Assembly (NCBI GenBank): GCA_022822495.1
Contig: JAJEBQ010000015.1
Coordinates: 1-58,776 of the forward strand
Reading direction: 5' to 3'
DNA from: Paracoccaceae bacterium
GTDB taxonomy: Bacteria; Pseudomonadota; Alphaproteobacteria; Rhodobacterales; Rhodobacteraceae
Length of the DNA stretch: 58,776 bases
This document shows positions 36,015 through 44,591 of this stretch, piece after piece. The first letter of the stretch is position 1, and every line of letters begins with the position of its first letter. The notes beneath the pieces are model-generated. The model saw only the letters and a list, made by a program, of their open reading frames with translations. It did not search any database and was not told the DNA's origin. The translations under genes were made by a program, and so were the position numbers.

Positions 36015-36171
36015 TCCGGGTTTTATTGCATTGATTAAATACCAATATCAAAAGGAAATAAGTACATTGCCAAGTCTCTTGTTGATTGTTACCCTAAATG
36101 ATAGGTGATCCATCTCTTGAATTTATCCACAATGAATAGCGAAACATCTGAAAGTTAAAGGACGCACGATA

Positions 36172-37086
36172 ATGTTTGAACAAATAACCCTGATTGGTAT
36201 CGGCTTGATAGGATCTTCAATTTCTCTAGCTGCCCAAAAAAAGGGTTTGGCCCGAACCATTGTAGGACATACCAAATCAAAGGAATCTACCAAGTTAGCT
36301 TTGGAACTTGGATTAGCCGATAAAATGGCTCCTACAACTGAGGAAGCAGTCAAGGGTGCTGATTTGGTTATTCTTTGTACGCCAGTAGGTGCTTTTGAAG
36401 CAATAGCAAAGCAAATCGGCCCACACCTAAAGCCGAATTCAACGATTACTGATGTTGGTTCAGTCAAGGGGTATGTAATTGAAAAAGTTGCCAAGTATAT
36501 TCCTGATGATGTCCATTTTATACCTTCGCACCCCCTCGCTGGAACTGAGTTATCGGGTCCTGCATCTGGTTTTGCCGAACTTTTTGAGAATCGTTGGTGC
36601 TTGATGACACCTTTAGACGAGACCGATCCAGCCAAAATCTCTGAACTTGGTGATTTTTGGCAAGCCTTGGGCTCAAAGGTGGAAATTATGGACCCAGACC
36701 ATCATGATACTGTACTAGCTGTAACATCCCACGTTCCCCATCTGATTGCCTATACCATGGTTGGTACCGCAGATCATCTGCATCGGATTAGGAATTCCGA
36801 AGTTATTCAATACTCAGCAGCAGGGTTCAGGGATTTTACCCGGATAGCTGCTTCGGATCCCACTATGTGGCGAGATGTTTTTCTGACCAACAGAGAATCA
36901 ACCCTGGATATACTCGGCAGGTTTACCGAGGAACTGTTTGCCCTGCAACGACTAATTCGTACTGGCAATGGTCAGGAACTTTTTGATTACTTTCAGCGAA
37001 CTCGTAGTATTAGACAAGGGATCATTGAGGCGGGTCAGGATACCGCATCCCCTGATTTTGGAAGGGCAAAAAATACGAAAAACTAA
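36172..37086 (+). CDS. tyrC: Prephenate/arogenate dehydrogenase
   Basis: A 304-residue NAD-dependent cyclohexadienyl dehydrogenase for tyrosine biosynthesis. The Rossmann motif is GIGLIGSS near the N-terminus. DVGSVKG, SHPLAGTELSGP and TSHVPHLIAYTMV carry the substrate-binding and catalytic residues. An AAAGGACG precedes the ATG. Its stop overlaps that of the convergent DUF2125 gene by four bases. Confidence 0.94.
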   Translation: MFEQITLIGIGLIGSSISLAAQKKGLARTIVGHTKSKESTKLALELGLADKMAPTTEEAVKGADLVILCTPVGAFEAIAKQIGPHLKPNSTITDVGSVKGYVIEKVAKYIPDDVHFIPSHPLAGTELSGPASGFAELFENRWCLMTPLDETDPAKISELGDFWQALGSKVEIMDPDHHDTVLAVTSHVPHLIAYTMVGTADHLHRIRNSEVIQYSAAGFRDFTRIAASDPTMWRDVFLTNRESTLDILGRFTEELFALQRLIRTGNGQELFDYFQRTRSIRQGIIEAGQDTASPDFGRAKNTKN

Positions 37087-38036
37087 CAAATCTCGGGAAA
37101 AGAGTAGGAAAACTCCTCTATAGAAACCAGATTCAAGATGCTTATTACTCCTCCTTTCAGTTGGAACTCGTAGCTGTCGATGGGTAAATTTACGGCCACG
37201 AAAAACTGCAGTGGTGAGAGCAGACCATTCGCTACCAGTAATTCAAAAAATTTCTCTTTATCTCCGACAAACTCTATGGCCAAAGTTCCATCAGGGAAAC
37301 CATTTTGATTGGTGAAGTTTCCTGTGAGATTGATACTGAAGGCATCAAAATCAAATTGGAGAGACCTGACGGCAATTTCCTCAATTTTATAACATTGACC
37401 CACGGTTGGCTCTGATAACAGGACTTCAGCATTCCCGACAAAATCAAATGGTTCAAGGGTTAATTTATCCTGGAAGATTTCAAGGTTGATTTGATCAGAT
37501 TTAAGGTGGAACATAAATTTGTTGGGGTTGATGTCATCGGGTTTTATTGCAAACAACCCAGATTCAAGAGTTAAAGAGGTGAGATCAGATGAGTTAAGAT
37601 CGATTTGTTTTAATTCGACGATCAAGGGCGCCAGGGGTATGGGGGTATTTTCATTCCAATGAAGACTTAATCTTGGCTGTTCAGATACGATTGTGTATTC
37701 CACCCCATTGATAAATCCTTTTTGTGAAGGTGGCAAGGAAACGATAAATTCCGACCAGTTATATACCAAACGTAATATATCCACATTACCAATGGCGAAG
37801 TCTGTTGAATTTTCTTGCTGAAGCAACTTCAGATCATGAATTCGTAAATCTGTACGATTGGGAAATCCCCGTAATGAAATATCTGAATAGGAAAATTCCC
37901 AGTTTTCGTAACCTTCATCCAATAAGGAACTGATGATATTTTTGGATAAAGTGCCGCTGATTAGCCAAAAACCCGACCAACCGCCACAAAGAAGGGCAAT
38001 TATAATAATCAAGCGAATGAATGTATTTCGTGGCAT
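37083..38036 (-). CDS. DUF2125 family protein, membrane-anchored
   Basis: A 317-residue protein of the alphaproteobacterial DUF2125 family. An N-terminal membrane anchor or signal (LIIIIALLCGGWSGFWLI, residues about 8-26) is followed by a beta-rich periplasmic domain (SYSDISLRGFPNRTDLRI is the conserved entry). Function is unknown; structure-like features suggest a lipid or envelope role. It lies tail-to-tail with tyrC and head-to-head with chaC, an arrangement I recall from other alphaproteobacteria. Confidence 0.85.
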   Translation of the reverse strand: MPRNTFIRLIIIIALLCGGWSGFWLISGTLSKNIISSLLDEGYENWEFSYSDISLRGFPNRTDLRIHDLKLLQQENSTDFAIGNVDILRLVYNWSEFIVSLPPSQKGFINGVEYTIVSEQPRLSLHWNENTPIPLAPLIVELKQIDLNSSDLTSLTLESGLFAIKPDDINPNKFMFHLKSDQINLEIFQDKLTLEPFDFVGNAEVLLSEPTVGQCYKIEEIAVRSLQFDFDAFSINLTGNFTNQNGFPDGTLAIEFVGDKEKFFELLVANGLLSPLQFFVAVNLPIDSYEFQLKGGVISILNLVSIEEFSYSFPEIC

Positions 38037-38253
38037 AAACTTGTTTCAAATGACGGTAAGTTCTGGAGAATTAACTGTTATAAGTCCTTTAACTTTGTTT
38101 TGAAAGTATAAATTAGAATTAACACCCCATATTACCGAACTTTCAGCGGAAATAGCCCGGGAAGTAAACGATGTTGTCAGAGTATTCGACCCTGGCCACA
38201 AGGGCCGTATAATAACAATCTTGGTTTTAGCACGAAAATTGTATGTAACAGAT

Positions 38254-38835
38254 ATGAAAGATAAAATTTGGGAAAAATTTAAGGAGGATAATGTTGATTT
38301 GTGGGTATTTGCTTACGGGTCGTTACTTTGGAACCCCGGTTTTGAAGTATTGGAAAGCATTCCCTCGGTATTACCAGGGTACCACCGATCGTTCTGTATG
38401 TGGTCTGTACATTATCGAGGCACATCAGAAAATCCGGGTTTGGTCCTGGCCTTGGAAAAGCGAAATGGCGAACATTGCCGTGGATTGGCGTTAAGGTGCA
38501 AACGGGAAGATAAACTGAAGGTGTTGACATATTTGCGGGCAAGAGAGTTGATTTCCTATGCTTATATAGAGGGGACCGATAAGGTCCGTTTTGATGACGG
38601 TAGGGAAACAACATCACTGCTCTATGTTGTTAATACCCGGCATCCTCAATATGCGGGCCAACTTTCCCTGGAGAAACAAGCGGAAATCATATCCCAAGCC
38701 AAGGGGCTGGTAGGTTTAAATTCCGATTATCTTAAGAAAACTGTTGATCGATTAGAACAATTGGGATTGGTAGATGCGAGTTTGGTCACATTAAATCAAA
38801 TGGTTATAAATCATCTTGGCCAGACCGAAGGATAA
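38254..38835 (+). CDS. chaC: ChaC-type gamma-glutamylcyclotransferase
   Basis: A 193-residue (from ATG 38254) glutathione-specific cyclotransferase that releases 5-oxoproline. The substrate-binding loop is VFAYGSLLWNPGF, and a catalytic acidic residue is expected near YLRARELI. An in-frame TTG at 38221 would add 11 residues; neither start has a strong ribosome-binding site. A hairpin CACTGT-N7-ACAGTG lies downstream at 38901-38919 and could act in termination, although no clear T-run follows. Confidence 0.92.
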   Translation: MKDKIWEKFKEDNVDLWVFAYGSLLWNPGFEVLESIPSVLPGYHRSFCMWSVHYRGTSENPGLVLALEKRNGEHCRGLALRCKREDKLKVLTYLRARELISYAYIEGTDKVRFDDGRETTSLLYVVNTRHPQYAGQLSLEKQAEIISQAKGLVGLNSDYLKKTVDRLEQLGLVDASLVTLNQMVINHLGQTEG

Positions 38836-39110
38836 AAATTGACTATTAACCCCATCGTTTTCACTTATGATGCCAATATTTTATTTTCACAGAATCACAC
38901 CACTGTTACATCCACAGTGTAATTGACTTTACCTCTTTTGGGTAGAATGGTAATAGTCAGACCGGTTGACGGTAAGAATTCTTGAAACTCCAATAGTACG
39001 TCTTTGAATGGATTTTTATGATAGATGTATAAATCTGGGGACTAAGAACATAACTATCTGGACGATTGGTAAAATGAGTAACGATAAAAACGGGTTTAAT
39101 ATTAGAAGGC

Positions 39111-40331
39111 ATGAAAGAGAGTAGTTTTTTTTCAAGATCTCCGAAATCTTATGATACAAAAGGGTTTGCTGGTTCTACTGAGGGGGCGGTTGTATTCACC
39201 AACTTTGAACAACCGATCACCCAAATGGTGTCAATGCTTTTGGTCGTTATCGCCGTTGTTGGCGGGGTGTACATATTCCTGGAGAATATCACTGATTTTT
39301 TCTATCAATCCAAATATTCAGGTTATATTCTGGGCTTGATCGTTTTTGTCTTTCTCTGGGGAGTATATACCTGCTTCTCGCAGATGTTTCTGATTTTCAA
39401 ATCGGTCAGATGGATTGGACTATTTGTCAATTCGTACAATTCTGACAATTTACCGACAGCACCGAGTTTATTGGCACCATTGTCAAGTTTATTGGGTTCA
39501 ACCTCGAAAAGGTTACGTTTGACAACCGCTTCGGCCCAATCCTTACTTGATACAGTAGCATCCAGAGTTGAGGAACATCGGGACAGCACTCGTTACATTA
39601 CGAATTTACTTATATACCTGGGTTTGCTCGGGACATTTATAGGTTTGGCGATTGCCATTCCACAAATCTCGGAATTTATTCAAAGCCTTTCGCAAAACAG
39701 ACCAACGGGTAACTTGTTTGAAGTCGTTATTGAGGGTCTGGAGGGTCCATTGGGAGGTATGGGGTTGGCTTTTTCTTCTTCCCTAATGGGATTAATCGGA
39801 TCCCTTGTCGTTGGATTGCTTGATTTGTTTGTCAATGTTAGTCAGAACCGTTTTTACCGCACACTTGAGGATTGGGTATCGAAAATCACGAAATTGGGAA
39901 TTAGTCAACCAGATATGGAAAATTTGGAGGATGGTACGGTTGCATCACCCTATTCTCAAGAAGTGTCAGATTTGCTTTTGGAAATGAGAAATTTATTCAT
40001 CATATCAGAGCAAAATAAGTCGGAAACAATGGAAGTCGTTAGAGAGATGAATCAAATGTTTTCCAGGATTATGGAATTGACTGAAACCAATGCGCACGAT
40101 ATCAACACCCGGGAACAGCTCAACCAAAATCTTTCCAACACTCTCTACCAAATTGTAGAGAATCAAGCCAGACTTTCGGAAAACCTCGAAAAAATTGCCC
40201 TTGGGATTGCTGACCCAGAAACCCGTTTGCTACTGCGGAGTATTGAACTTCAATTACTCAGAATATTGGAGGATAATGTCAACGCCAAGAGCGAGATAAT
40301 TAGGGAGTTGGGGACACTTTCCAATTCATAA
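39111..40331 (+). CDS. MotA/TolQ/ExbB proton-channel family protein
   Basis: A 406-residue inner-membrane protein. Four membrane helices are visible at about 37-57, 71-95, 164-186 and 216-240. The last two carry the channel motif (GLLGTFIGLAIAIPQI and GGMGLAFSSSLMGLIGSLV). A long cytoplasmic coiled coil follows. This layout matches stator A-subunits such as MotA or TolQ but not flagellar MotA itself. The expected B-subunit with a peptidoglycan-binding domain is not next door; it is at 53.6 kb. Together they probably form a proton-driven envelope machine. Confidence 0.85.
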   Translation: MKESSFFSRSPKSYDTKGFAGSTEGAVVFTNFEQPITQMVSMLLVVIAVVGGVYIFLENITDFFYQSKYSGYILGLIVFVFLWGVYTCFSQMFLIFKSVRWIGLFVNSYNSDNLPTAPSLLAPLSSLLGSTSKRLRLTTASAQSLLDTVASRVEEHRDSTRYITNLLIYLGLLGTFIGLAIAIPQISEFIQSLSQNRPTGNLFEVVIEGLEGPLGGMGLAFSSSLMGLIGSLVVGLLDLFVNVSQNRFYRTLEDWVSKITKLGISQPDMENLEDGTVASPYSQEVSDLLLEMRNLFIISEQNKSETMEVVREMNQMFSRIMELTETNAHDINTREQLNQNLSNTLYQIVENQARLSENLEKIALGIADPETRLLLRSIELQLLRILEDNVNAKSEIIRELGTLSNS

Positions 40332-40353
40332 CGGAATACCATGACCAAAAGTA

Positions 40354-41001
40354 TCACTCCTGGGTTTGAATGAGGTGGTAATCAACCGCGTGGCTGTGCT
40401 CCATAACGAAATCTCCATTGGGCAAATCGTTTTGATAGATCTTGAGGTCAATGGAAGCCTCCTCTAGGCCATAATATTTCCACCGCCGCTGAAGCCTTTC
40501 TTCCAAAATCACCTTGGGTACTTTGATCAGGATTCTCAAATCAAAAAATTGATGGAGGCGATCCCAGGGCTGTACTGAACAAAGGATGTAATTACCTTCA
40601 ACAAACAACAGATTTATATCCTTGGAAATGAGGCTAGCACCAGCTCGTGCTATTTCCAGATCACGATCAAACACAGGCACGACCACATCATCGGCAGGTA
40701 CTGATTGAATTCTTTGCAAGGTATTTTCCAAGCCCATCACATCAAAGGTTTGTGGGGACCCTTTTCTAGGTAGGAGGTCCATTCTAGCCAATAGATTATT
40801 ATCAATGTGAAACCCATCCATATGAAGGGCCTGAGCATTAAACTGGGGTAGTTTATTGGCCTCGTTGACCAACCAATCTACCAACGTAGTTTTACCTGAT
40901 CCGGGAGCTCCGGCAATTGCCACAATGGCCCTTTGTTTGGTTGGAACAGTGCTGAGTATGGGTAACAACTGGTTTTGATTAATTTCTTTTATAGCAATCA
41001 T
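40354..41001 (-). CDS. P-loop sugar/nucleoside kinase (FrcK/uridine kinase-like)
   Basis: A 215-residue kinase from ATG 41001 (an upstream TTG 41022 is possible). Walker A is GAPGSGKTTL. HMDGFHIDNNLL is the substrate-binding motif of the pantothenate/uridine-kinase-like group, and LLFVEGNYILC holds Walker B. Related proteins phosphorylate sugars such as fructose in Rhizobiales. It follows the epimerase gene by about 20 bp, so the two probably act on the same ketose. Confidence 0.85.
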   Translation of the reverse strand: MIAIKEINQNQLLPILSTVPTKQRAIVAIAGAPGSGKTTLVDWLVNEANKLPQFNAQALHMDGFHIDNNLLARMDLLPRKGSPQTFDVMGLENTLQRIQSVPADDVVVPVFDRDLEIARAGASLISKDINLLFVEGNYILCSVQPWDRLHQFFDLRILIKVPKVILEERLQRRWKYYGLEEASIDLKIYQNDLPNGDFVMEHSHAVDYHLIQTQE

Positions 41002-41022
41002 GGTATCAGGCAATAATGGCAA

Positions 41023-41871
41023 TCAAATGAGATTGTATTGCTTGGCCTTGTTTCTGAGAAATGGTAGGCCATTATTCATGACTTCCTGATTGCTGCTGGC
41101 TACAGGTCGCCAGATACAGAGCCCTGCACTGATTTCAGGAGGAAGAGTAATAAAGCTTTCCATGGCCATTCCTCCCTTAAACTCAATGGCGCTAAGGGCA
41201 CCGAAGATTTCATCCCAGTCACAGGTTCCAGCTCCGGGAACACCTCTATCACTTTCCGAAAGGTGAATGTATTTCAGGTATTTTCTGGCGTCCAGAATGC
41301 CATTCGCAACACCTTTTTCTTCAATATTCATGTGGTAGGTGTCCAGATGAATGAAAATATTTTCGGAACCAATCCGTTCAATCAAATCCCTTGCTTGCCA
41401 GCCGGTGTTCAATAAATGGGATTCGTATCGATTTACAGGCTCAATGCCAAAAAGCAGATCCAATGATTTGGCATGGTTGCCAATCTTCTCAACTAGAAAA
41501 GCCACATTATCCATTTCTGATTGGGTTGGAGGGAATCCTGATCGTTCTCCTATGCCTCCATAGGTTACACCCGAGAGTGCTTCAGCCCCAATGGCTTTGG
41601 TAATGTCCAAAACCTTTAACAAGTAATCTACAGCGCCCTCAGGATTTCGAGATGCCCAATATTTCTCTGGAAGACCAAGCGAGCAAATACTCCTCATCGA
41701 ATATTTTTCCAGAAGGTCCCTGGTATGTTTTTGATCAACACTGAAGGGATCAAGCAGAGGTATTTCGATGAAGTCCACCCCATGTCCGGCAGCTTCTCTT
41801 GTAGCTATTTCGGATCCTTCGTGGTCCCATTGCATACTCCACATGCAGGCATGAACACCGAAACCTTCCAT
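41023..41871 (-). CDS. Sugar 3-epimerase (D-tagatose/D-psicose 3-epimerase family)
   Basis: A 282-residue TIM-barrel isomerase. The predicted divalent-metal ligands are Glu144 (GIEPVNRYE), Asp177 (HLDTYHMNIEE), His203 (YIHLSESDRG) and Glu238 (MAMESF), exactly the spacing of ketose 3-epimerases. It heads a two-gene operon with a P-loop kinase. No sugar transporter is adjacent. The particular ketose cannot be told. Confidence 0.9.
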   Translation of the reverse strand: MEGFGVHACMWSMQWDHEGSEIATREAAGHGVDFIEIPLLDPFSVDQKHTRDLLEKYSMRSICSLGLPEKYWASRNPEGAVDYLLKVLDITKAIGAEALSGVTYGGIGERSGFPPTQSEMDNVAFLVEKIGNHAKSLDLLFGIEPVNRYESHLLNTGWQARDLIERIGSENIFIHLDTYHMNIEEKGVANGILDARKYLKYIHLSESDRGVPGAGTCDWDEIFGALSAIEFKGGMAMESFITLPPEISAGLCIWRPVASSNQEVMNNGLPFLRNKAKQYNLI

Positions 41872-42090
41872 CGTTACGTTCCTTTACAAAAAACTTATCA
41901 TCAGAGTGGTGTTAACTCCTTATGCGATAAGAAAATAACTACGAACAAGCCCTGAAATATCCTAAACCATACCTTCAAGGTAGAATTATTGGGATGGGTT
42001 TAAACTCTTTTGGATAAGAACTCATAATTCGTCCAAGCACATGAGTGTACAGATACACTCTGGAAATGAAAGATCCATTGTTTAAATATG

Positions 42091-42125
42091 GACACCTCTA
42101 TTAATTAATTCCGCCACATTTTTTT
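42091..42125. repeat. 35-bp dispersed repeat, copy 2 (candidate IS end)
   Basis: It matches 13341-13375 at 30 of 35 positions. It lies just outside the C-terminal end of an IS1182-like transposase remnant, the expected place for a terminal repeat. I did not find an inverted partner on the other side of the remnant. Confidence 0.55.
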
Positions 42126-42189
42126 ATAAAACACCCCTCAAATTCTGGACTTTTTGTTTGTGTTGTGATTCAATTGGAGTCAACACTAA

Positions 42190-42530
42190 ATTATTTCCTT
42201 TTTAATGTATAATTGGGAGATATCACATGGAAAGACGCCATGTGCTGGAAGAGGAACACCAACGCGAAGCCAGAGAACAAGAACCACACACCCTTGGGGT
42301 GAACGATAAACCAAAGACCTCTTCCCCTTTTGAACGGTCTTGCTACCCCAAGGAGCCGACTTGTGACTGGCCGGCCAGAGATAGGGATCCTTATCCTTGT
42401 TATAAACAAAAGCATCCCGTCCAAAACGACCACCGATACCCTTTTCCGAGAGATCTCCGGCGTTTGAAGTTCAAGTAAAAAATCTCGGGAAGTTTTCGTA
42501 CCATCAACGGGGATCATTCTTTTGCGACGT
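42190..42530 (-). pseudogene. IS1182-like transposase, C-terminal remnant
   Basis: Minus-strand frames join to give family landmarks. One is IPVDGTKTSRDF; then, after a frameshift, comes GRFGRDAFVYNKDKDPYLWPA, which corresponds to the usual (G)RFGxxDFxYDxExDxYxCPAG. After another shift a C-x2-C-x6-C cluster (CGSCSLASRWC) matches the family's zinc-like site. The invariant Cys of CPAG has become Trp. It overlaps in family position with the end of the transposase remnant at 43.2 kb, so it derives from a different copy. Confidence 0.6.
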
Positions 42531-42827
42531 TCAGGAGTATACTAGAAACGGCACGGAAATTTTGGTGGAATGCCTTGGAAATTCTGGAAGCCGATGCAAG
42601 TGTGTTACTGGCAAAACTTAACCAACAAGGCCCCAGACTCTTAACAAGAATGATGTTGGTGAAGAAACAGAATCCATAACAACCAAAAGACTTGCTCAAT
42701 TGACGACACTTTAATAATCGCCATTAGGGACTGCCTGATTAGTTACGTTTATTGTAAATATGAACTTGGTTTGTAATGCTATTTGCATTACATTGTCAAT
42801 CATTAGCAAAAACAACAGTGGTAGAAA

Positions 42828-43136
42828 ATGCTTGATTTAATAGATACCAGAACTGGTAAAATAGGACAAACGAGGACGACTCAGATACGGCATGATGATA
42901 AAGTGGCTATGTTAATTAAACATGCTTCAGAGGTATTAGGTGTAAATAAGACTGAGTTTTTACGGCACGCAATAACTAAAGAAGCAAATCGGATTATTAA
43001 GGACAATTCATATCATGTTCTTACACCGGAAGATGCAAAATTGTTTTTAGCAGCACTTGACAAGCCACCAGCTCTGACGCCTCACGCCCTAAAGACAGCT
43101 ACTTCTTACCGACGCCGTGTGGTGTATGCTGATTGA
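42828..43136 (+). CDS. TacA/DUF1778-family antitoxin
   Basis: A 102-residue protein with the DUF1778 ribbon-helix-helix antitoxin layout. A basic N-terminal strand is followed by helices containing GVNKTEFLRHAITKEANRII. The toxin-wrapping tail has LTPEDAKLFLAALDKPPALTP, the usual ED(A)xxFLxALDxPP. Members neutralise GNAT acetyltransferase toxins that acetylate aminoacyl-tRNA. The toxin gene overlaps its 3' end by 11 bases but is truncated. The antitoxin is therefore an orphan, perhaps retained as a repressor or protecting against related toxins. Confidence 0.85.
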   Translation: MLDLIDTRTGKIGQTRTTQIRHDDKVAMLIKHASEVLGVNKTEFLRHAITKEANRIIKDNSYHVLTPEDAKLFLAALDKPPALTPHALKTATSYRRRVVYAD

Positions 43137-43215
43137 TGATGCGAAAGTAAGAATCGAGAGTTGGGATCCTAATCTACATAATCATTCTGGGTTTGACTGC
43201 AGAGTTGAAAGACTA
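43126..43215 (+). pseudogene. TacT-like GNAT toxin gene, truncated by an IS1182-like element
   Basis: From ATG 43126, overlapping the antitoxin stop, the frame encodes about 30 residues ending HNHSGFDCRVERL. This is the typical TacT N-terminus (HDxxxFDCGxxxLDxxL). Immediately after it the sequence becomes that of an oppositely oriented IS1182-like transposase, with a sharp rise in GC content. All acetyl-CoA-binding motifs are missing and no toxin remainder was found beyond the element. Confidence 0.75.
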
Positions 43216-44257
43216 AAGGGTCCTTCTCCCCATCATCGTCACAATCAGCCGTCACATAACGTTGGCCTGAACCCTTTTTCGACGAAACCTTCGGTAAGGG
43301 GACAGACACCTCCATCCCCTTCTCCTCGCATGCCTTCACAGGCTCCGAATAGGCATAGCCCTTGTCCGCCAGACCAATCAGTTCCTCACTCCCCATAGCC
43401 TCCCGGGCTTTGGCCATCATCGGTGCCAACCGCTTGCGATCATGGCCGTCCGGTACCACATCAACCGCAACACTCAACTTGTTTTGATCGTCACTCGCAA
43501 TCGGGCCGTTGTAACCCACCGCCGACTTGCCGCTCTTGTGCCGATGCCTTGCATCGGGATCACTTTTGGAAGTCGGTTTCGCACCACTGGCCTCAAGCCG
43601 TTCCGGCAAGGCCTTGGACTGATCCCGACGAGCAACCAGAGCCGCCACCTTCGCCGCCCGATCTGGATCGGTATCACTCTCTCCCGTATCCTCCTCATCT
43701 GCTTCCTCCAGCTCCTTGGAGTAAGAAGATATCCGGGCTTCCAAACGGGACACGTCACCAGCCAACCCCTTCTGCGTGGGGATCGTCGAACGATTGGCAC
43801 TGGCCTTCACAAAACTTCCGTCCACCGCGGCCCGGCGACCGCCAATCATGGATACCTCCCGACCGACCTGAACAAAGTCACGATTGACATTCTTCAAACC
43901 CTCAAGAGTGGTCTTGCGACAATCAGAAATCGTCTTGGAGCTCGGACGGGCATCCTGGCGTAACCAGATCACTTCGATATGACACCAGGGCGCCGCTTCC
44001 AGAGTACGAGAACGTCGTATCTCGTTCGGAGAGCCCTATAAAGACAACTTCAGCAAGAGTGTAGGGTCGAAAGGCGGTTGACCAGCCCCCGATCATGTCT
44101 CGGTAGGTCCAAAGCCCAGGGCATTGAGATCCAGGGAGTCAACAAAGGAATCCATCGCCCGAACCGGATTGGTCTCGCCGACATCGTCATCCAGGCGGGG
44201 CGGGAGCATCTGGACCATAGTACGGGACTGAACCTCCTGATAATGTCGTTGTGACAT
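43214..44257 (-). pseudogene. IS1182-like family transposase, broken
   Basis: The gene starts at ATG 44257 with MVQMLPPRLDDDVGETNPVR and DSFVDSLDLNALGF, the IS1182 N-terminal domain, and hits an internal TGA near 44099. The shifted continuation reads GQPPFDPTLLLKL, then another frame EIRRSRTLEAAPWCHIEVIWL, then a long frame with AVDGSFVKAS (first catalytic Asp), KSAVGYN and GLADKGYAYSEPVKACEEKGM. It runs out at the toxin junction, missing the last third. The GC-rich sequence contrasts with the AT-rich host, indicating foreign origin. Confidence 0.85.
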
Positions 44258-44591
44258 AAAAATCCCAAATCAAAAAAACATGTATGGCTCGTCACCAGTG
44301 AATCAGAACCAAGACCATAAGACCAGAGGAAAAAAAGGCGTTTTTGAAATAAATTTTTTGAAGGGAGGGGAAAAGGGTCTATGGATCGGGGAAAATTTGA
44401 CTAAGGGTAAAGTTCAGGATAAAAAAAGCGGTCAAATAATACTTAATCAGGGATTGAATTGAATACTTTCACAGCCTCATATGTGAATTAAAAAACCAGA
44501 TACTTTCAATCAGGGAAATCAGGTAAGGGATTCAAAAATTGTCGACTGCAAACAAGGTTAGGTGGATCCTTTTAAAGGAGGGGTTTTAAGT
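44258..44591. other. Region between the IS1182-like remnant and purH
   Basis: This 334-bp AT-rich stretch should contain the remaining element end and the purH promoter. A 60-codon frame from 44280 is low-complexity and not convincing as a gene. I recognise no riboswitch or PurR-type operator. The Shine-Dalgarno AGGAGG at 44576-44581 belongs to purH. Confidence 0.4.

Larger units (their letters stand above)
41872..42827. other. Mobile-element debris between the epimerase and an antitoxin gene
   Basis: This 956-bp stretch contains no intact gene. It holds the second copy of the 35-bp repeat at 42091-42125 and a decayed IS1182-like C-terminal fragment at about 42190-42530. Beyond that, to about 42700, there are only short broken frames. 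The last 100 bp should contain the antitoxin promoter. Confidence 0.55.

Noticed and set aside
36123..36131. TTATCCACA, a perfect DnaA box
   Set aside because: Only one box is present upstream of tyrC, with no cluster, AT-rich unwinding element or origin-linked genes.
36123..36635. A 170-codon minus-strand open frame
   Set aside because: It lies almost entirely opposite tyrC, whose Rossmann and catalytic motifs are clear. No domain is visible on the minus strand.
38901..38919. Hairpin CACTGT-N7-ACAGTG after chaC as a terminator
   Set aside because: The stem is only six base pairs and no clear T-run follows, so I did not list it as a separate terminator.
43423..43963. Long plus-strand open frames through the IS1182-like region
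   Set aside because: They lie opposite a recognisable transposase frame, and their Pro/His-rich translations match no family. They are by-products of the GC-rich sequence.
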